DNA of 64,000 nt from Acidobacteriota bacterium (GTDB lineage: Bacteria > Acidobacteriota > Terriglobia > Terriglobales > Acidobacteriaceae). A program made the translations under genes and the position numbers. Positions 51,831 through 60,804 of this stretch are shown one piece after another. Every line of letters begins with the position of its first letter. The first letter of the stretch is position 1. The stretch is taken from the NCBI GenBank assembly GCA_021803035.1, contig JAJZME010000024.1:38888-102887 (forward strand), in the 5' to 3' direction. The notes beneath the pieces are model-generated. The model did no database searches and was not told where the DNA came from. It saw only the letters and a program-made list of their open reading frames with translations.

Positions 51831-51985
51831 TCCGAAATGCCGAGATTGGGTAGAACTCTCACCATCCCCGGCCCCCAAACGCGAAGGGGCACCGTGGCCA
51901 CCCGCCGTAGATGAGCTTCTACGGATAGAAAGAGTCCATCTCCAGCCTCACGCACCGGGCGCTAATGACGGAAACGTTGTACCCT

Positions 51986-53719
51986 TTAATTTGCAGAAGG
52001 CTGATCGACGTGCTCGACGATGATTGTCTCTACCGGACCTCTTCCCGAAGCGAGGTTCAGACCGATTCCTTTCATTGCCGCTCGCAAGATTCCTGGAATG
52101 TCGTTGTCGTTCTGCTCGTCTCCGATTCGATATTCAAAATCGTACGACCCCTTCAACCCGGTGCGGTCGAATACCGGACAATGCAGGAATCTACTCAGCC
52201 GGTGGGCGAGTTGGGGCATGGAGATGTTCTCGCCGCGCACACCTCCTCCAAGCCATCCGCCGCTAATTCCCCCGGCCCAGGGGAACGCATTCTTATCTGC
52301 TGGTGGATCCAACTTGAGCGGCTTGCTTCCCCGGGTGAGGAGAAATACGCGGCCTTGCCTGGTGGTGGCTTGAAACTGGAGTTGGAACCGATGTATCAGG
52401 AGCGAAAGCAGCATTTGGCGCTGTTCAATGTTGGGTGGCAGCTTGGGGAGAGCGGGATCAGACCTGGCTGAAAGCGATGACGCTGGGGGCTTCGCCTGAA
52501 TGTCGTATCTTTGCCCTCGCACTAAATTGATCCAGCCAGGACCGCCGGAAATCTGGTAGGGTTGCACGTTTAACGCCTCCATGATTAGATACTGCACCGT
52601 GCACCCCTTGCAGACGACCATGCCCCCAGGATAGGTATAAAGCCCATTGAGTTCCCGTTGAGTTGGACCGGATGGCCGGATTGAGGCAACTTCAAACTCG
52701 GGTAGTGTGGATGGAACGCTTTGCGTGTTGACAGGCTTGGCGTCTATCAGGCCAAGCGCCAAAGGGGCGGTTAACGCCACCAGTCCAGCCGACCCCAGCA
52801 AGAGCTTCTTGCATAGATTCAATTTATGTGTCGCGTAGCCGATCATGATGCGCAGAATCCGCTCTTTCAGATCGGCGCTTGTTACTCCGGCAGCACAACC
52901 CAGCGACGTCTCAACATAAAGCTTACACACGTTGAGGATGCTCTCTGCATATATCTCTGCCGCGTTACCTTCCTGCACAACCGTCTCGTCGCAGGCCCGC
53001 TCGCGTTCCTCGATCAGCCGCGCACCAATCCACCATACTGGCGGATAGAACCAGAACACTACTTCGACGATCATGTGCAGAGCAAATGTCAAGTTATCGC
53101 GCCGCATGGCGTGGCACATCTCGTGCGCAATGACAGCCTTTACTTGTGACGGCGTAAGGCGAGTCAAAATATCTTCGGGCAACAGCAGCACCGGGTGGAA
53201 GATGCCGAAGACCCCGGGTTCAATAAGTTCATTCGTCGAAAACACAGGCAAGGATGCCATGGATTCGCGAGGCGATGCGGCCCGGACCGCCGCACGAATG
53301 TGCCGCCACGCCCTAGACCACCTCGCGGCGACCACCAGCGCCCCACACGCCCAGACCACCAGAAGTGCTAGCGGTAGCAAATTCGCATGTTGCGCGGCCA
53401 CTGCGGCTGGCGCCGCGCTCAAAACCTGCTGGAATGCAATTGGCTGCTCGATCTGCTGCAGAACAGAGGCGATCGCCGGCTGTGCAGTAGCGGGATGTGA
53501 TAACAGAGACCGTGCCCACTCGCCTGCCGCAACAAGCAGCGAAAACGGTAGGAGGAACTTTAGCGAGGCCGCCATCCACACCCAGTAGCGAGTTCGTGCT
53601 TGATTCTTTCGCAACAACATCGCCAGTAGCCACGCTATCGCGACCACGATTGTCGATTGCCAAAGGTGGTTTACTATTGCAGCGGTCCAGTGCTCGTGCC
53701 ATATTCCCGGAAAGCTCAT
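51986..53719 (-). CDS. M56 sensor metallopeptidase fused to DUF3738
   Basis: 577 residues. The N-terminal M56 part has several membrane helices, the zinc motif HEMCH (VIAHEMCHAMRRDN, about residue 199) and the downstream Glu in ERERACDETVVQ. A membrane helix (LLLGSAGLVALTAPLALGLI) near residue 315 leads into a C-terminal DUF3738/TIGR03435-type domain (about 345-565): FEVASIRPSG, MVVCKGCTVQYLIMEALNVQPYQISGGPGW, LLSLLIHRFQLQFQ, GLKGSYDFEYRI. That domain would be extracytoplasmic and is a candidate sensor replacing the beta-lactam sensor of BlaR1. It overlaps the BlaI gene by 4 bp. Confidence 0.9.
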   Translation of the reverse strand: MSFPGIWHEHWTAAIVNHLWQSTIVVAIAWLLAMLLRKNQARTRYWVWMAASLKFLLPFSLLVAAGEWARSLLSHPATAQPAIASVLQQIEQPIAFQQVLSAAPAAVAAQHANLLPLALLVVWACGALVVAARWSRAWRHIRAAVRAASPRESMASLPVFSTNELIEPGVFGIFHPVLLLPEDILTRLTPSQVKAVIAHEMCHAMRRDNLTFALHMIVEVVFWFYPPVWWIGARLIEERERACDETVVQEGNAAEIYAESILNVCKLYVETSLGCAAGVTSADLKERILRIMIGYATHKLNLCKKLLLGSAGLVALTAPLALGLIDAKPVNTQSVPSTLPEFEVASIRPSGPTQRELNGLYTYPGGMVVCKGCTVQYLIMEALNVQPYQISGGPGWINLVRGQRYDIQAKPPASSLSARSDPALPKLPPNIEQRQMLLSLLIHRFQLQFQATTRQGRVFLLTRGSKPLKLDPPADKNAFPWAGGISGGWLGGGVRGENISMPQLAHRLSRFLHCPVFDRTGLKGSYDFEYRIGDEQNDNDIPGILRAAMKGIGLNLASGRGPVETIIVEHVDQPSAN

Positions 53720-54099
53720 TGCTCCCCCTTTCTCCTGGCGTGCCTCCGCAGAGTCCGCTCGGCTTCTTGCACTTCTTCGAGCGACAATTTGCCTGATTCG
53801 ATCAGATGCGCCATTACTGCCTTGGAACGCCCTCCAAAGATGCTCAGCAGCTCGTCAATCAACCGGCGTTCGGCTGAATCGCGTGAAATCGACGCAGAGA
53901 AAACGTGAACGTTCCCGACCTTTTTGACCCTATGGACGAATCCTTTTGCCTCCATGCGATACACGGTGGTCTGGATGGTTGTGTATGCAGGTCTCCGTTT
54001 TCCTGGCAACGACTCTAACACGTCGCGAATCGCGCATTCTCCGTTGGCCCACAAGGCCTCCATGATCTGAAATTCGAGTTTCGTCAGCTTTCGTGTCAT
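53716..54099 (-). CDS. BlaI/MecI-family repressor (second copy)
   Basis: 127 residues from the ATG at 54099, which has AGGAG 8 bp upstream (the ORF-track TTG is one codon earlier). The winged helix is LTKLEFQIMEALWANGECAIRDVLESLPGKRRPAYTTIQTTVYRMEAKGFVHRVKKVGNVHVFSASI; the C-terminal helices contain ELLSIFGGRSKAVMAHLIESGKLSLEEVQEAERTL. It should repress its own operon through the palindrome at 54116-54139. It overlaps the M56-DUF3738 gene by 4 bp, so the pair is co-translated. It is a divergent paralogue of the BlaI at 14.4 kb. Confidence 0.92.
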   Translation of the reverse strand: MTRKLTKLEFQIMEALWANGECAIRDVLESLPGKRRPAYTTIQTTVYRMEAKGFVHRVKKVGNVHVFSASISRDSAERRLIDELLSIFGGRSKAVMAHLIESGKLSLEEVQEAERTLRRHARRKGEQ

Positions 54100-54115
54100 C
54101 AATTCGTTCTCCTAT

Positions 54116-54139
54116 CGAAGTAGTAGTACTACTACTTCG
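54116..54139. promoter_or_regulatory. Perfect 24-bp palindrome, operator of the second blaI
   Basis: The left arm CGAAGTAGTAGT is followed directly by its exact complement. It lies 16 bp upstream of the second blaI start. The TAGTA/TACTA content agrees with BlaI/MecI operators (TACTA...TAGTA type) and it differs from the operator of the first BlaI. Confidence 0.75.
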
Positions 54140-54879
54140 GTATGTTCTTGTCAAGCAATCCTGGGCATCTTGCCCTGAACCCTCTTTTCGAGGCTTGCCA
54201 CGGAATCGACGCGCCCGAGTCGTCGGCAATGGTGACCTTTGCCCCATTTTGCTCACCCCAGCCGGAGCGCCACGCCTCCGAAAGGGCCGGAAATCGCCTC
54301 GCGCCGATGCGTTTCCAAAAAGCGTCAAGCCCCATGCACTCCAACCCCTGCGAATCCTTCAATTTACATTTGCAGATAATTTCCGCCCCTTCGCCGACAA
54401 TAGAACCATTGACCGTTCCACACGCCTCGCCGCGGAGAAAACAATCATGACCGGGCCAATCCATACCGTATCCCGCTCAGCTTTTGCAGGGCGCTCTCCG
54501 CGCACCCAGGCCGCCGGACGCCAAACGCTGCATACCACCCCCCTCAAAATATTTTTCTTTCCCTCAGATTCTTTGCAGGTAATTTCATTTCCAGCCAAAA
54601 TGCAGAGCCGCATCGCCTCGCTTGCCGTATTGCGGTACAAAATTACGCGCAGCCGCCCTGGGCAACCGGGATGCCCGGCACGAAAGCAATCTTCCCAACA
54701 GCGCACTCCAACGGGCGGCGGCCACTCCGAGGCTGAGAATGCGGCTCATATGAGAAACTGAAAGAGCGGAATACTCTTGAGGGGTTGCCGGCGGGCGCCC
54801 GAATCAGACTCAACTCTTTGCCTTGCAGTGGCCTCAGCAGCCGATGCCTTGCTGCGGCCCGCCCACAGGAATCTGCCAG
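54140..54879. other. Gene-free region upstream of the ABC-F gene
   Basis: About 740 bp. Several overlapping ORFs on both strands exist, none with a recognisable domain. The minus-strand frames contain related stretches (GGAAATTATCTGCAAATG near 54370 and GGAAATGAAATTACCTGCAA near 54580), which suggests internal duplication or a decayed element. No RNA gene was recognised. Confidence 0.45.
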
Positions 54880-56478
54880 ATGATCAGTGTCAGTAACATC
54901 ACCATGCGCTACGGCTCCAAGGTGCTCTTTGAAGAAGTGAGCACCACCTTCACGCCCGGACGGCGCTACGGCCTGACCGGCCCCAACGGCGCCGGCAAAA
55001 CCACCTTCATGAAGATCCTCACCGGCGAACTCGAGCCGCAGACGGGCACCGTCGTCCGGCCACGCAAGCTCGGCGTGCTGCGCCAGGATCAGTTCGCCTT
55101 CGACGCCTATCGCGTCATCGATACCGTCATCATGGGCAACAAGGCTCTGTGGGCCGCCCTTGAAGAGCGCGACCGCATCTACGAAAAGGCCGGGATGACC
55201 GATGAAGACGGCATGCGCCTGGGCGAGCTGGAGGGCATCATCGGCGATGAAGACGGCTACACGGCCGAGAGCGACGCTGCCATTTTGCTCCAGGGCCTCG
55301 ACATTCCCGACGCGCTCCACGAGCGCAAGATGGGCGAATTGCAGGGCGGACAGAAAGTGCGCGTGCTGCTGGCGCAGGCGCTCTTCGGCAAGCCAGAAGC
55401 GCTGATGCTCGATGAGCCCACCAACTATCTCGACCTCGACTCCATCCACTGGCTCCAGGACTTCCTGCTCAACTACGACGGCACGCTGATCGCCATTTCG
55501 CACGACCGGCACTTTCTCAACAGCGTCACCACCCACACCGCCGATATCGACTACCAGACCATCATCACCTACACCGGCGGCTACGACGACATGGTGCTGG
55601 CCAAGACGCAGATCCGCTCGCGCCTGGAGGCCGAAAATGCACAGCGCGAAAAGAAGATCGCGCAGCTCAATGAGTTCATCGCCCGCTTTGCCGCCGGCAC
55701 GCGGTCAAGCCAGGTAACCAGCCGCCGCAAAGAGGTGGAGCGGCTGCAAACCAACGATCTGGCGCGGTCCAACATTCAGCGCCCCTTTATCCGCTTTGAC
55801 CAGGTGCGCCCCAGCGGCCGGCACGTTCTCGAATTGAAAGGTCTGGCAAAGAGTTACGACAACTTGAAAGTGATCGGCGGCTTTTCCGCCAACGTGATGC
55901 GCGGCGAAAAGATCTGCCTGATAGGCCGCAACGGCATCGGCAAAACCACGCTGCTCAAGTGCCTGCTCGCCAACTATCCCGGCCTCGCCAGCGCGGATTT
56001 CACGCTCGACGCGGGAACGGTCTTCTGGGGTCACGAAGCGCAGGTGGGCTACTTCCCCCAGGATGTAGGCTCGACCATCGAACCCGGCCTCACAGTGGCC
56101 GAGTGGCTGCATCGCTGGAACCCTGCGGCGCACATGGAGGACATACGCGGCATTCTCGGCCAAATGCTCTTCAGCGGCGAGGAAGGCGCGAAGCCCACCA
56201 AAGCGCTGAGCGGCGGCGAACAGGCGCGGCTGGCCTTCTGCCGGCTCATTCTCACCAAGCCCAACATCCTCATCTTCGACGAGCCTACCAACCATCTGGA
56301 TCTGGAATCCATCAACGCGCTCAACATCGCCCTGCAGCGGTATGAAGGCACGGTGCTGCTGGTCACGCACGACCACGACCTGATCGACGAAGTGGCCACG
56401 CGGCTCTGGGTATTTCACGATGGGCAGATCGAGGACTTCCAGGGGCCCTATGAAGAGTGGAAAGGCAAGCACAGCTAA
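54880..56478 (+). CDS. ybiT: ABC-F ATPase, YbiT type
   Basis: 532 residues from the ATG at 54880, with AGGA upstream; the ORF-track start is 19 codons earlier. Two ABC domains: Walker A GPNGAGKTT and GRNGIGKTT; signatures LQGGQKVRVLLAQAL and LSGGEQARLAFCRLI; Walker B ALMLDEPTNYLD and ILIFDEPTNHLD. The interdomain P-site linker lies between. The N-terminal half (LGVLRQDQFAFDAYRVIDTVIMGNKALWAALEERDRIY) follows E. coli YbiT closely as I remember it. ABC-F proteins act on the ribosome E site to relieve stalled translation; there are no membrane segments. Confidence 0.92.
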   Translation: MISVSNITMRYGSKVLFEEVSTTFTPGRRYGLTGPNGAGKTTFMKILTGELEPQTGTVVRPRKLGVLRQDQFAFDAYRVIDTVIMGNKALWAALEERDRIYEKAGMTDEDGMRLGELEGIIGDEDGYTAESDAAILLQGLDIPDALHERKMGELQGGQKVRVLLAQALFGKPEALMLDEPTNYLDLDSIHWLQDFLLNYDGTLIAISHDRHFLNSVTTHTADIDYQTIITYTGGYDDMVLAKTQIRSRLEAENAQREKKIAQLNEFIARFAAGTRSSQVTSRRKEVERLQTNDLARSNIQRPFIRFDQVRPSGRHVLELKGLAKSYDNLKVIGGFSANVMRGEKICLIGRNGIGKTTLLKCLLANYPGLASADFTLDAGTVFWGHEAQVGYFPQDVGSTIEPGLTVAEWLHRWNPAAHMEDIRGILGQMLFSGEEGAKPTKALSGGEQARLAFCRLILTKPNILIFDEPTNHLDLESINALNIALQRYEGTVLLVTHDHDLIDEVATRLWVFHDGQIEDFQGPYEEWKGKHS

Positions 56479-56534
56479 GCGGCCTTTTTGCGTTGAGCCT
56501 TGGCGCGTCCAATATTTCGGAAGGGACACGGTTC

Positions 56535-57158
56535 ATGAGTACGCAAACTCATTGGAATCACATCTACCAGACCAAGTCTCCGCAGGAGACAAGCTGGTAC
56601 CAGCCGCACCTCGAAACCTCGCTTGACTGGATCCTCGAAGCCGCCCCGGATCGATCCGCTTCGATCATCGATGTGGGCGGAGGTGAATCGACGCTGGTCG
56701 ACGATCTGCTGGCCAGACGCTTCGCCTCGGTCACGATCCTCGATGTTGCGGGAGCGGCGCTCGGCAAGTCACAGAACCGTCTGGGAGACCGTGCAAAAAA
56801 CGTCGCGTGGATCGAAGGCGATGTGACAGAAGTTGCGCTTCCTCCTCGCGCCTACGACATCTGGCATGACCGGGCAGTCTTCCACTTCTTAACGCAGGCC
56901 GAACAACGGTCGGCCTACGTGCGTCAGCTCAGCGCGTCCCTCAAAACCGGCGGACAGGTTTTGATGGCAACATTTGGACCGGAAGGCCCCCAGAAGTGCA
57001 GCGGACTGCCCACGCAACGTTATGACGCGCTATCGCTGCTGCGGGAATTGGGCCCGGACTTCAGGTTGGTGAGGCATTCAGTGGTAGACCACCAAACGCC
57101 TTTTGGCACGAGACAGCAGTTTCTCTACTGCCACTTCGCGTTTGCTGCTTCGTGCTGA
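56535..57158 (+). CDS. Class I SAM-dependent methyltransferase
   Basis: 207 residues from the ATG at 56535, preceded by AAGGGA; the longer ORF-track start has no support. It begins THWNHIYQTKSPQETSWYQP, typical of a Methyltransf_25/thiopurine-methyltransferase-like group. SAM motif I is ASIIDVGGGESTLVDDLL, motif II VTILDVAGAAL and then WIEGDVTEVALPPRAYDIWHDRAVFHFL. The acceptor is unknown. It follows the ABC-F gene by 56 bp and may share its transcript. Confidence 0.87.
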   Translation: MSTQTHWNHIYQTKSPQETSWYQPHLETSLDWILEAAPDRSASIIDVGGGESTLVDDLLARRFASVTILDVAGAALGKSQNRLGDRAKNVAWIEGDVTEVALPPRAYDIWHDRAVFHFLTQAEQRSAYVRQLSASLKTGGQVLMATFGPEGPQKCSGLPTQRYDALSLLRELGPDFRLVRHSVVDHQTPFGTRQQFLYCHFAFAASC

Positions 57159-57234
57159 GCTGGCGCGCAGCAAACGGACGGAGGGCACGCACGACCCTCG
57201 ATCTTCGGAAACCTGAGCGGATGCATCGTGGAGC

Positions 57235-57399
57235 CTAGCTCTTCTTTTCGGTAACGGCGGAAAACGCCGCTACCAGTTGGCTCACGCGCTTGCTCCCGCA
57301 ATGCGGACAGGTGATGCCGCCCTTTTCGGCTTCCGAGATGTGGAGTGTCAGGGTGAACTCCTTGTTGCACTCATCGCAATGAAACGTGTATTGTGACAT
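57235..57399 (-). CDS. Small zinc-ribbon protein (FmdB-like)
   Basis: A 54-residue ORF absent from the ORF track: it begins MSQYTFHCDECNKEF and has a second knuckle CPHCGSKRV. The CxxC...CxxC pair forms a one-zinc ribbon of the FmdB/regulatory-protein kind. Such proteins may bind nucleic acid or protein, but the function is unknown. It is convergent with the methyltransferase and lies downstream of glgA? No: glgA is on the same strand and starts further upstream at 58997, ending 141 bp before this ATG. Confidence 0.75.
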   Translation of the reverse strand: MSQYTFHCDECNKEFTLTLHISEAEKGGITCPHCGSKRVSQLVAAFSAVTEKKS

Positions 57400-57539
57400 G
57401 GCCGTCTACCCCGCTTCATATTAGCGCCAATTCAGTCTGCGGGCGAGTGCCGCCGGGCAAGATTTTTCTTGCCGCGCGCGCAGCGCCGGCGCGATGTTTT
57501 GCGATGCGAAAGACTGCCAGTCTGCCGCTGCTGTCCGTT

Positions 57540-58997
57540 TCAGGCGCGCTTTTGCGCAACTTCTTCGTAGACTTCAGCATACTGGCGGGCAGGCTTTTCC
57601 CATCCGTAATGCTGCGCCATCCCATTCCGCATAAGGCGAACCCACCCATCCTGATTCCGGAAGGCCTCGAGTCCTCGATCGACAGCGGCCAGCAGGTCTT
57701 CTGACGAATAGTTCAAAAATTTGAACCCCGTGCCGGTGCTCGTTTCGGCATTCCATTCCTCAACGGTGTCGTCGAGGCCGCCGGTGGCGCGCACCACTGG
57801 CACGGTTCCATACCTGAGCGAGTAAATCTGATTCAACCCGCAAGGCTCGTAGCGCGAGGGCATCAGAAACATATCCGCGCCCGCCTCGGCCTTGTGCGCC
57901 AACGCCTCATCGTAGCTCAGGCGCGCCGCCACATTGCCCGGATGCCGAAAAACCCAACTGCGGAAGAAATTTTCGTAGTAGGGGTCGCCGCTGCCCAACA
58001 CCACCACGGCGACATCGCGGCTGGCCAGCGCATCGGCCACCTGAGCCATCAGATCGATGCCCTTCTGTGCGGCAAAGCGCGACACGATGGCGATAACCGG
58101 CACGTTCTCTTCCACCGCTCCCAGGCCGAAGGCGTGAAGAAGATCCTTGCGGCACTCGCGCTTGCCGGCCAGATCGCCGGCATTGAAGTGCGCCGCCAGG
58201 TGGCGATCTGTCTCCGGATTCCATCTGCTGTAATCCACGCCGTTCAGGATGCCGCGCAAATCCGCAGCGCGGCGCCGAAAAACGTCTTCGAGGCCATTGC
58301 CGAACTCGGCCGTCTGGATCTCTTCGGCATACTTGCGGCTGACCGTGGTCAGCATGTCGGAGTACACCACTCCGCCCTTGAGAAAGTCGAACCGGTCATA
58401 CTGCTCCAGCCGGTCCATGGTGAAGATCTCCCAGGGAAACAGCAGTTGCTCCGTGGTGGCCGGTGGAAACCAGCCCTGGTAGCCGGCGTTGTGAATCGTC
58501 AGCACCGTTCCTGCGCCCAACAGCGCGGGATCGGCGGCGTACACAGTTCGCAGATAGACAGGAATCAGAGCCGTCTGCCAATCGTGCAGGTGAAAGACCT
58601 GCGGCACGCCAAGCTGCTTGGCCGCTTCGACCACCGCCCGGCAGAACAGGCCGAAGCGCTCCGCATTGTCACCGTATTCGCCGCCCCGCGGTCCATACAG
58701 CTCTGGCCGGTCATACAACTCCGGGCAGTCCACAAAGTAGTACTGAACACCGCCCCGCTTGCCGCCGTCCACGATGCCCGCAAAGCGGTTGTAGTAGCGG
58801 AAGGGGATGGTGAGCGAGCGGATGGCGTAATTCAGCTCGCCTTGAAGGCGCTGCCGCGCCTGCAAGTAGAACGGAAGGTAGACGGTTACTTCGTGGCCCA
58901 GCTTCGCAAGCTCCGGCGGAAGCGTTCCAACCACGTCGGCCAACCCGCCTGTTTTGGCAAATGGAACGCACTCTGAGGCGGCAATGACGATCTGCAT
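57540..58997 (-). CDS. glgA: Glycogen synthase
   Basis: A 485-residue GT5 enzyme. The N-terminal ADP-glucose motif is ECVPFAKTGGLADVVGTLP; the catalytic centre includes FHLHDWQTALIPVYLRT and NGVDYSRWNPETD. The C-terminal lobe has SRFAAQKGIDLMAQV, MPSRYEPCGLNQIYSLRYGTVPVVRATGGLDDTV. It extends alpha-1,4-glucan from ADP-glucose in the cytoplasm. No other glg gene is in the window. Confidence 0.95.
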   Translation of the reverse strand: MQIVIAASECVPFAKTGGLADVVGTLPPELAKLGHEVTVYLPFYLQARQRLQGELNYAIRSLTIPFRYYNRFAGIVDGGKRGGVQYYFVDCPELYDRPELYGPRGGEYGDNAERFGLFCRAVVEAAKQLGVPQVFHLHDWQTALIPVYLRTVYAADPALLGAGTVLTIHNAGYQGWFPPATTEQLLFPWEIFTMDRLEQYDRFDFLKGGVVYSDMLTTVSRKYAEEIQTAEFGNGLEDVFRRRAADLRGILNGVDYSRWNPETDRHLAAHFNAGDLAGKRECRKDLLHAFGLGAVEENVPVIAIVSRFAAQKGIDLMAQVADALASRDVAVVVLGSGDPYYENFFRSWVFRHPGNVAARLSYDEALAHKAEAGADMFLMPSRYEPCGLNQIYSLRYGTVPVVRATGGLDDTVEEWNAETSTGTGFKFLNYSSEDLLAAVDRGLEAFRNQDGWVRLMRNGMAQHYGWEKPARQYAEVYEEVAQKRA

Positions 58998-59174
58998 CGA
59001 TAGGTTTTCCCGGGGAGAGAAAATGACGCGCTCAAGCGTCAGTCTACTACGTGGCCGCTCCTTGAGCGGGAAGCAACCAAGTGATGGCGGGTATAGAACC
59101 GCTCCTGCGCATGCTGAAAAAGCCGGAACGCCGTCTTAGCGCTTCTGAAAGAAACGTGGCGCCAGATAAAGCTA

Positions 59175-59218
59175 ATCCCAGGAACGCTGCCTGCTTCACG
59201 CGGATGCGTTCCTGGGAT
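59175..59218 (-). terminator. Hairpin after the M48 protease gene
   Basis: ATCCCAGGAACGC and GCGTTCCTGGGAT form a perfect 13-bp stem with an 18-base loop, just after the stop at 59224. On the minus strand the following bases TAGCTTTATC are only modestly T-rich, so intrinsic termination is likely but not certain. Confidence 0.6.
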
Positions 59219-59223
59219 CGAAC

Positions 59224-60558
59224 TTACTGAAAATTCTGATTCTCGTCGCCGCGCCGATGGAGGGTGGGCTGATCGGTCTTGTTGGTACCGCTGCCTGTAC
59301 TGGCGTGGCGGAGCGAGGGTTTGTTCGGCCCCTTGGTCTGCATCAGTCGCTGCCGGTTGATGATGCGCGCCAAGCGGGCCTTGACAGCCTCGAACTCTGA
59401 GGTATTTTCCAGATATTCGTGCCGCGGCGGCAGGATGCGCGCTATCTCCTCCTGCGTATGGAGAATACGCTCCGGCGTCATCGGATGATTGGAAAAGATC
59501 TTGTCTACCAGTCCCGGCTTCCGTTTTTGGAGCGCCTCAATCTTTTCAAACATGTCGATCATGCCCTGCGGGTCGTAGCCGGCGCGGTACATGTATTGCA
59601 CGCCCAGGTAATCGGCCTGCGCCTCGAAGTCGCGGGAGAATTTGAGGAAAACAACAGGGATGGCCAACTGGGTTGCTTCGTAAATGCCATATCCGGTCCA
59701 CGTGTATCCAGTCATCATAATCAACGGGACCATGCCGATCTGGGCATAGTGCATGCGCGTCATCTCGCGGGCGGCGTGCTGGGCACAGACGTGCGCCGTT
59801 TCATGCGACATCACTCCCGCCAGCTCGGCTTCGTTGTCGGCCGCCAGTATCAGGCCGGAGTCGACGTAGAAGAAACCACCCGGCAGCGCAAAGGCGTTGA
59901 TCACGTCCGAATCGATGACCTTGATCGTGAACGGAACCTTGCAGTCGGAGTTGCGGACGATATTTTGGCCCACGGTGTTGATGTACGTATCCACCACGGG
60001 GTCCGTGATGAAGCGGCTGCTCTGATCGATCTGCTGGGCATACGACTTGCCCATCCGGATCTGAGCGTCCATCGAATACCAGTTGCCCAGGCCGCGATGG
60101 AAAATGTCCCGGTGGCCAACGGCATCTACATCCTCAAGACTGCCCGGCTTGACTTTGATCAGATCGCTACCCACGCCGACGACCTGATTGGGATCAAACT
60201 TCTTGCTATTGACGTTGCAATTCCCAGGATTCGTACCCGGCTCTGCCTGGTTGAGCATCTTTTTATATTCCGCTTGCGCCGCGGTTTCTTTCTTATCCTT
60301 GTCTTTCTTGTCCTTTTTGTCCTTTTTCTGATTCGCGCTGGCCGTTTCACAAGGCATATCGTTCTTCGCGCTAGCGGGGATTGATTCGTCGCTGAAGGCC
60401 GTTAACGTTGAGTTTGCGGTCGGCGTGGCGTGGGGAGTAACGTAGGCGGGATCAAAGCCGCCCCCCGAGGCGCCAAACGCCGTACTAGAGGCGAGTAGGA
60501 ACCCAAGCGCCAGCCCCCCAAGCGCCGTCCCCGTCGAGACCTTGAAAACGTTCTTCAT
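59224..60558 (-). CDS. M48-family zinc metalloprotease
   Basis: 444 residues from the ATG at 60558, preceded by GGAGGTAAGG. A signal peptide (TALGGLALGFLLASSTAFGA) is followed by a low-complexity Lys/Asp/Glu stretch (QKKDKKDKKDKDKKE). The catalytic region has FALPGGFFYVDSGLI, the zinc motif HETAH (VMSHETAHVCAQHAA, about residue 252) and the third ligand in FSRDFEAQADYLGVQYMYRAGYDP. The arrangement is that of BepA/YfgC or Loi-type periplasmic M48 proteases, without TPR repeats, so it probably works in envelope protein quality control. Confidence 0.9.
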   Translation of the reverse strand: MKNVFKVSTGTALGGLALGFLLASSTAFGASGGGFDPAYVTPHATPTANSTLTAFSDESIPASAKNDMPCETASANQKKDKKDKKDKDKKETAAQAEYKKMLNQAEPGTNPGNCNVNSKKFDPNQVVGVGSDLIKVKPGSLEDVDAVGHRDIFHRGLGNWYSMDAQIRMGKSYAQQIDQSSRFITDPVVDTYINTVGQNIVRNSDCKVPFTIKVIDSDVINAFALPGGFFYVDSGLILAADNEAELAGVMSHETAHVCAQHAAREMTRMHYAQIGMVPLIMMTGYTWTGYGIYEATQLAIPVVFLKFSRDFEAQADYLGVQYMYRAGYDPQGMIDMFEKIEALQKRKPGLVDKIFSNHPMTPERILHTQEEIARILPPRHEYLENTSEFEAVKARLARIINRQRLMQTKGPNKPSLRHASTGSGTNKTDQPTLHRRGDENQNFQ

Positions 60559-60804
60559 GACCTTACCTCCGGCCCCGAAGCATTTCGGGCACAACCCCAC
60601 TTCGTGCTAGTAAAGTTAGACGCAAGTATCCATCAATTTGGCTTCCTGTGGAAGTGTTTTGAAAGTATTTTTTGAACCGGCAAACAATCCGGATCTCTCG
60701 GAGCCGTCTTTCGGGCGCGCTTTTTCAGGCACATGGTCGACTTTCCCGGATGCGGCTCCCGTCTCAATCTGAGAGATAATGCACAAACAAGCAGGAGACC
60801 GCCT

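Larger units (their letters stand above)
51090..51985. other. Gene-free, repeat-rich spacer
   Basis: About 900 bp with no supported gene. It is made largely of intergenic repeats: two long direct copies (51163-51355 and 51524-51722), a partial third (51772-51830), and between them TGTCATGCTGAGCGCAGCGA and TGTCATCCTGAGGCGAAGCC, variants of a widespread short intergenic repeat. Confidence 0.7.

Noticed and set aside
54643-55536. 297-codon minus-strand ORF opposite the ABC-F gene
   Set aside because: Overlaps the N-terminal ABC domain antisense; no recognisable features.
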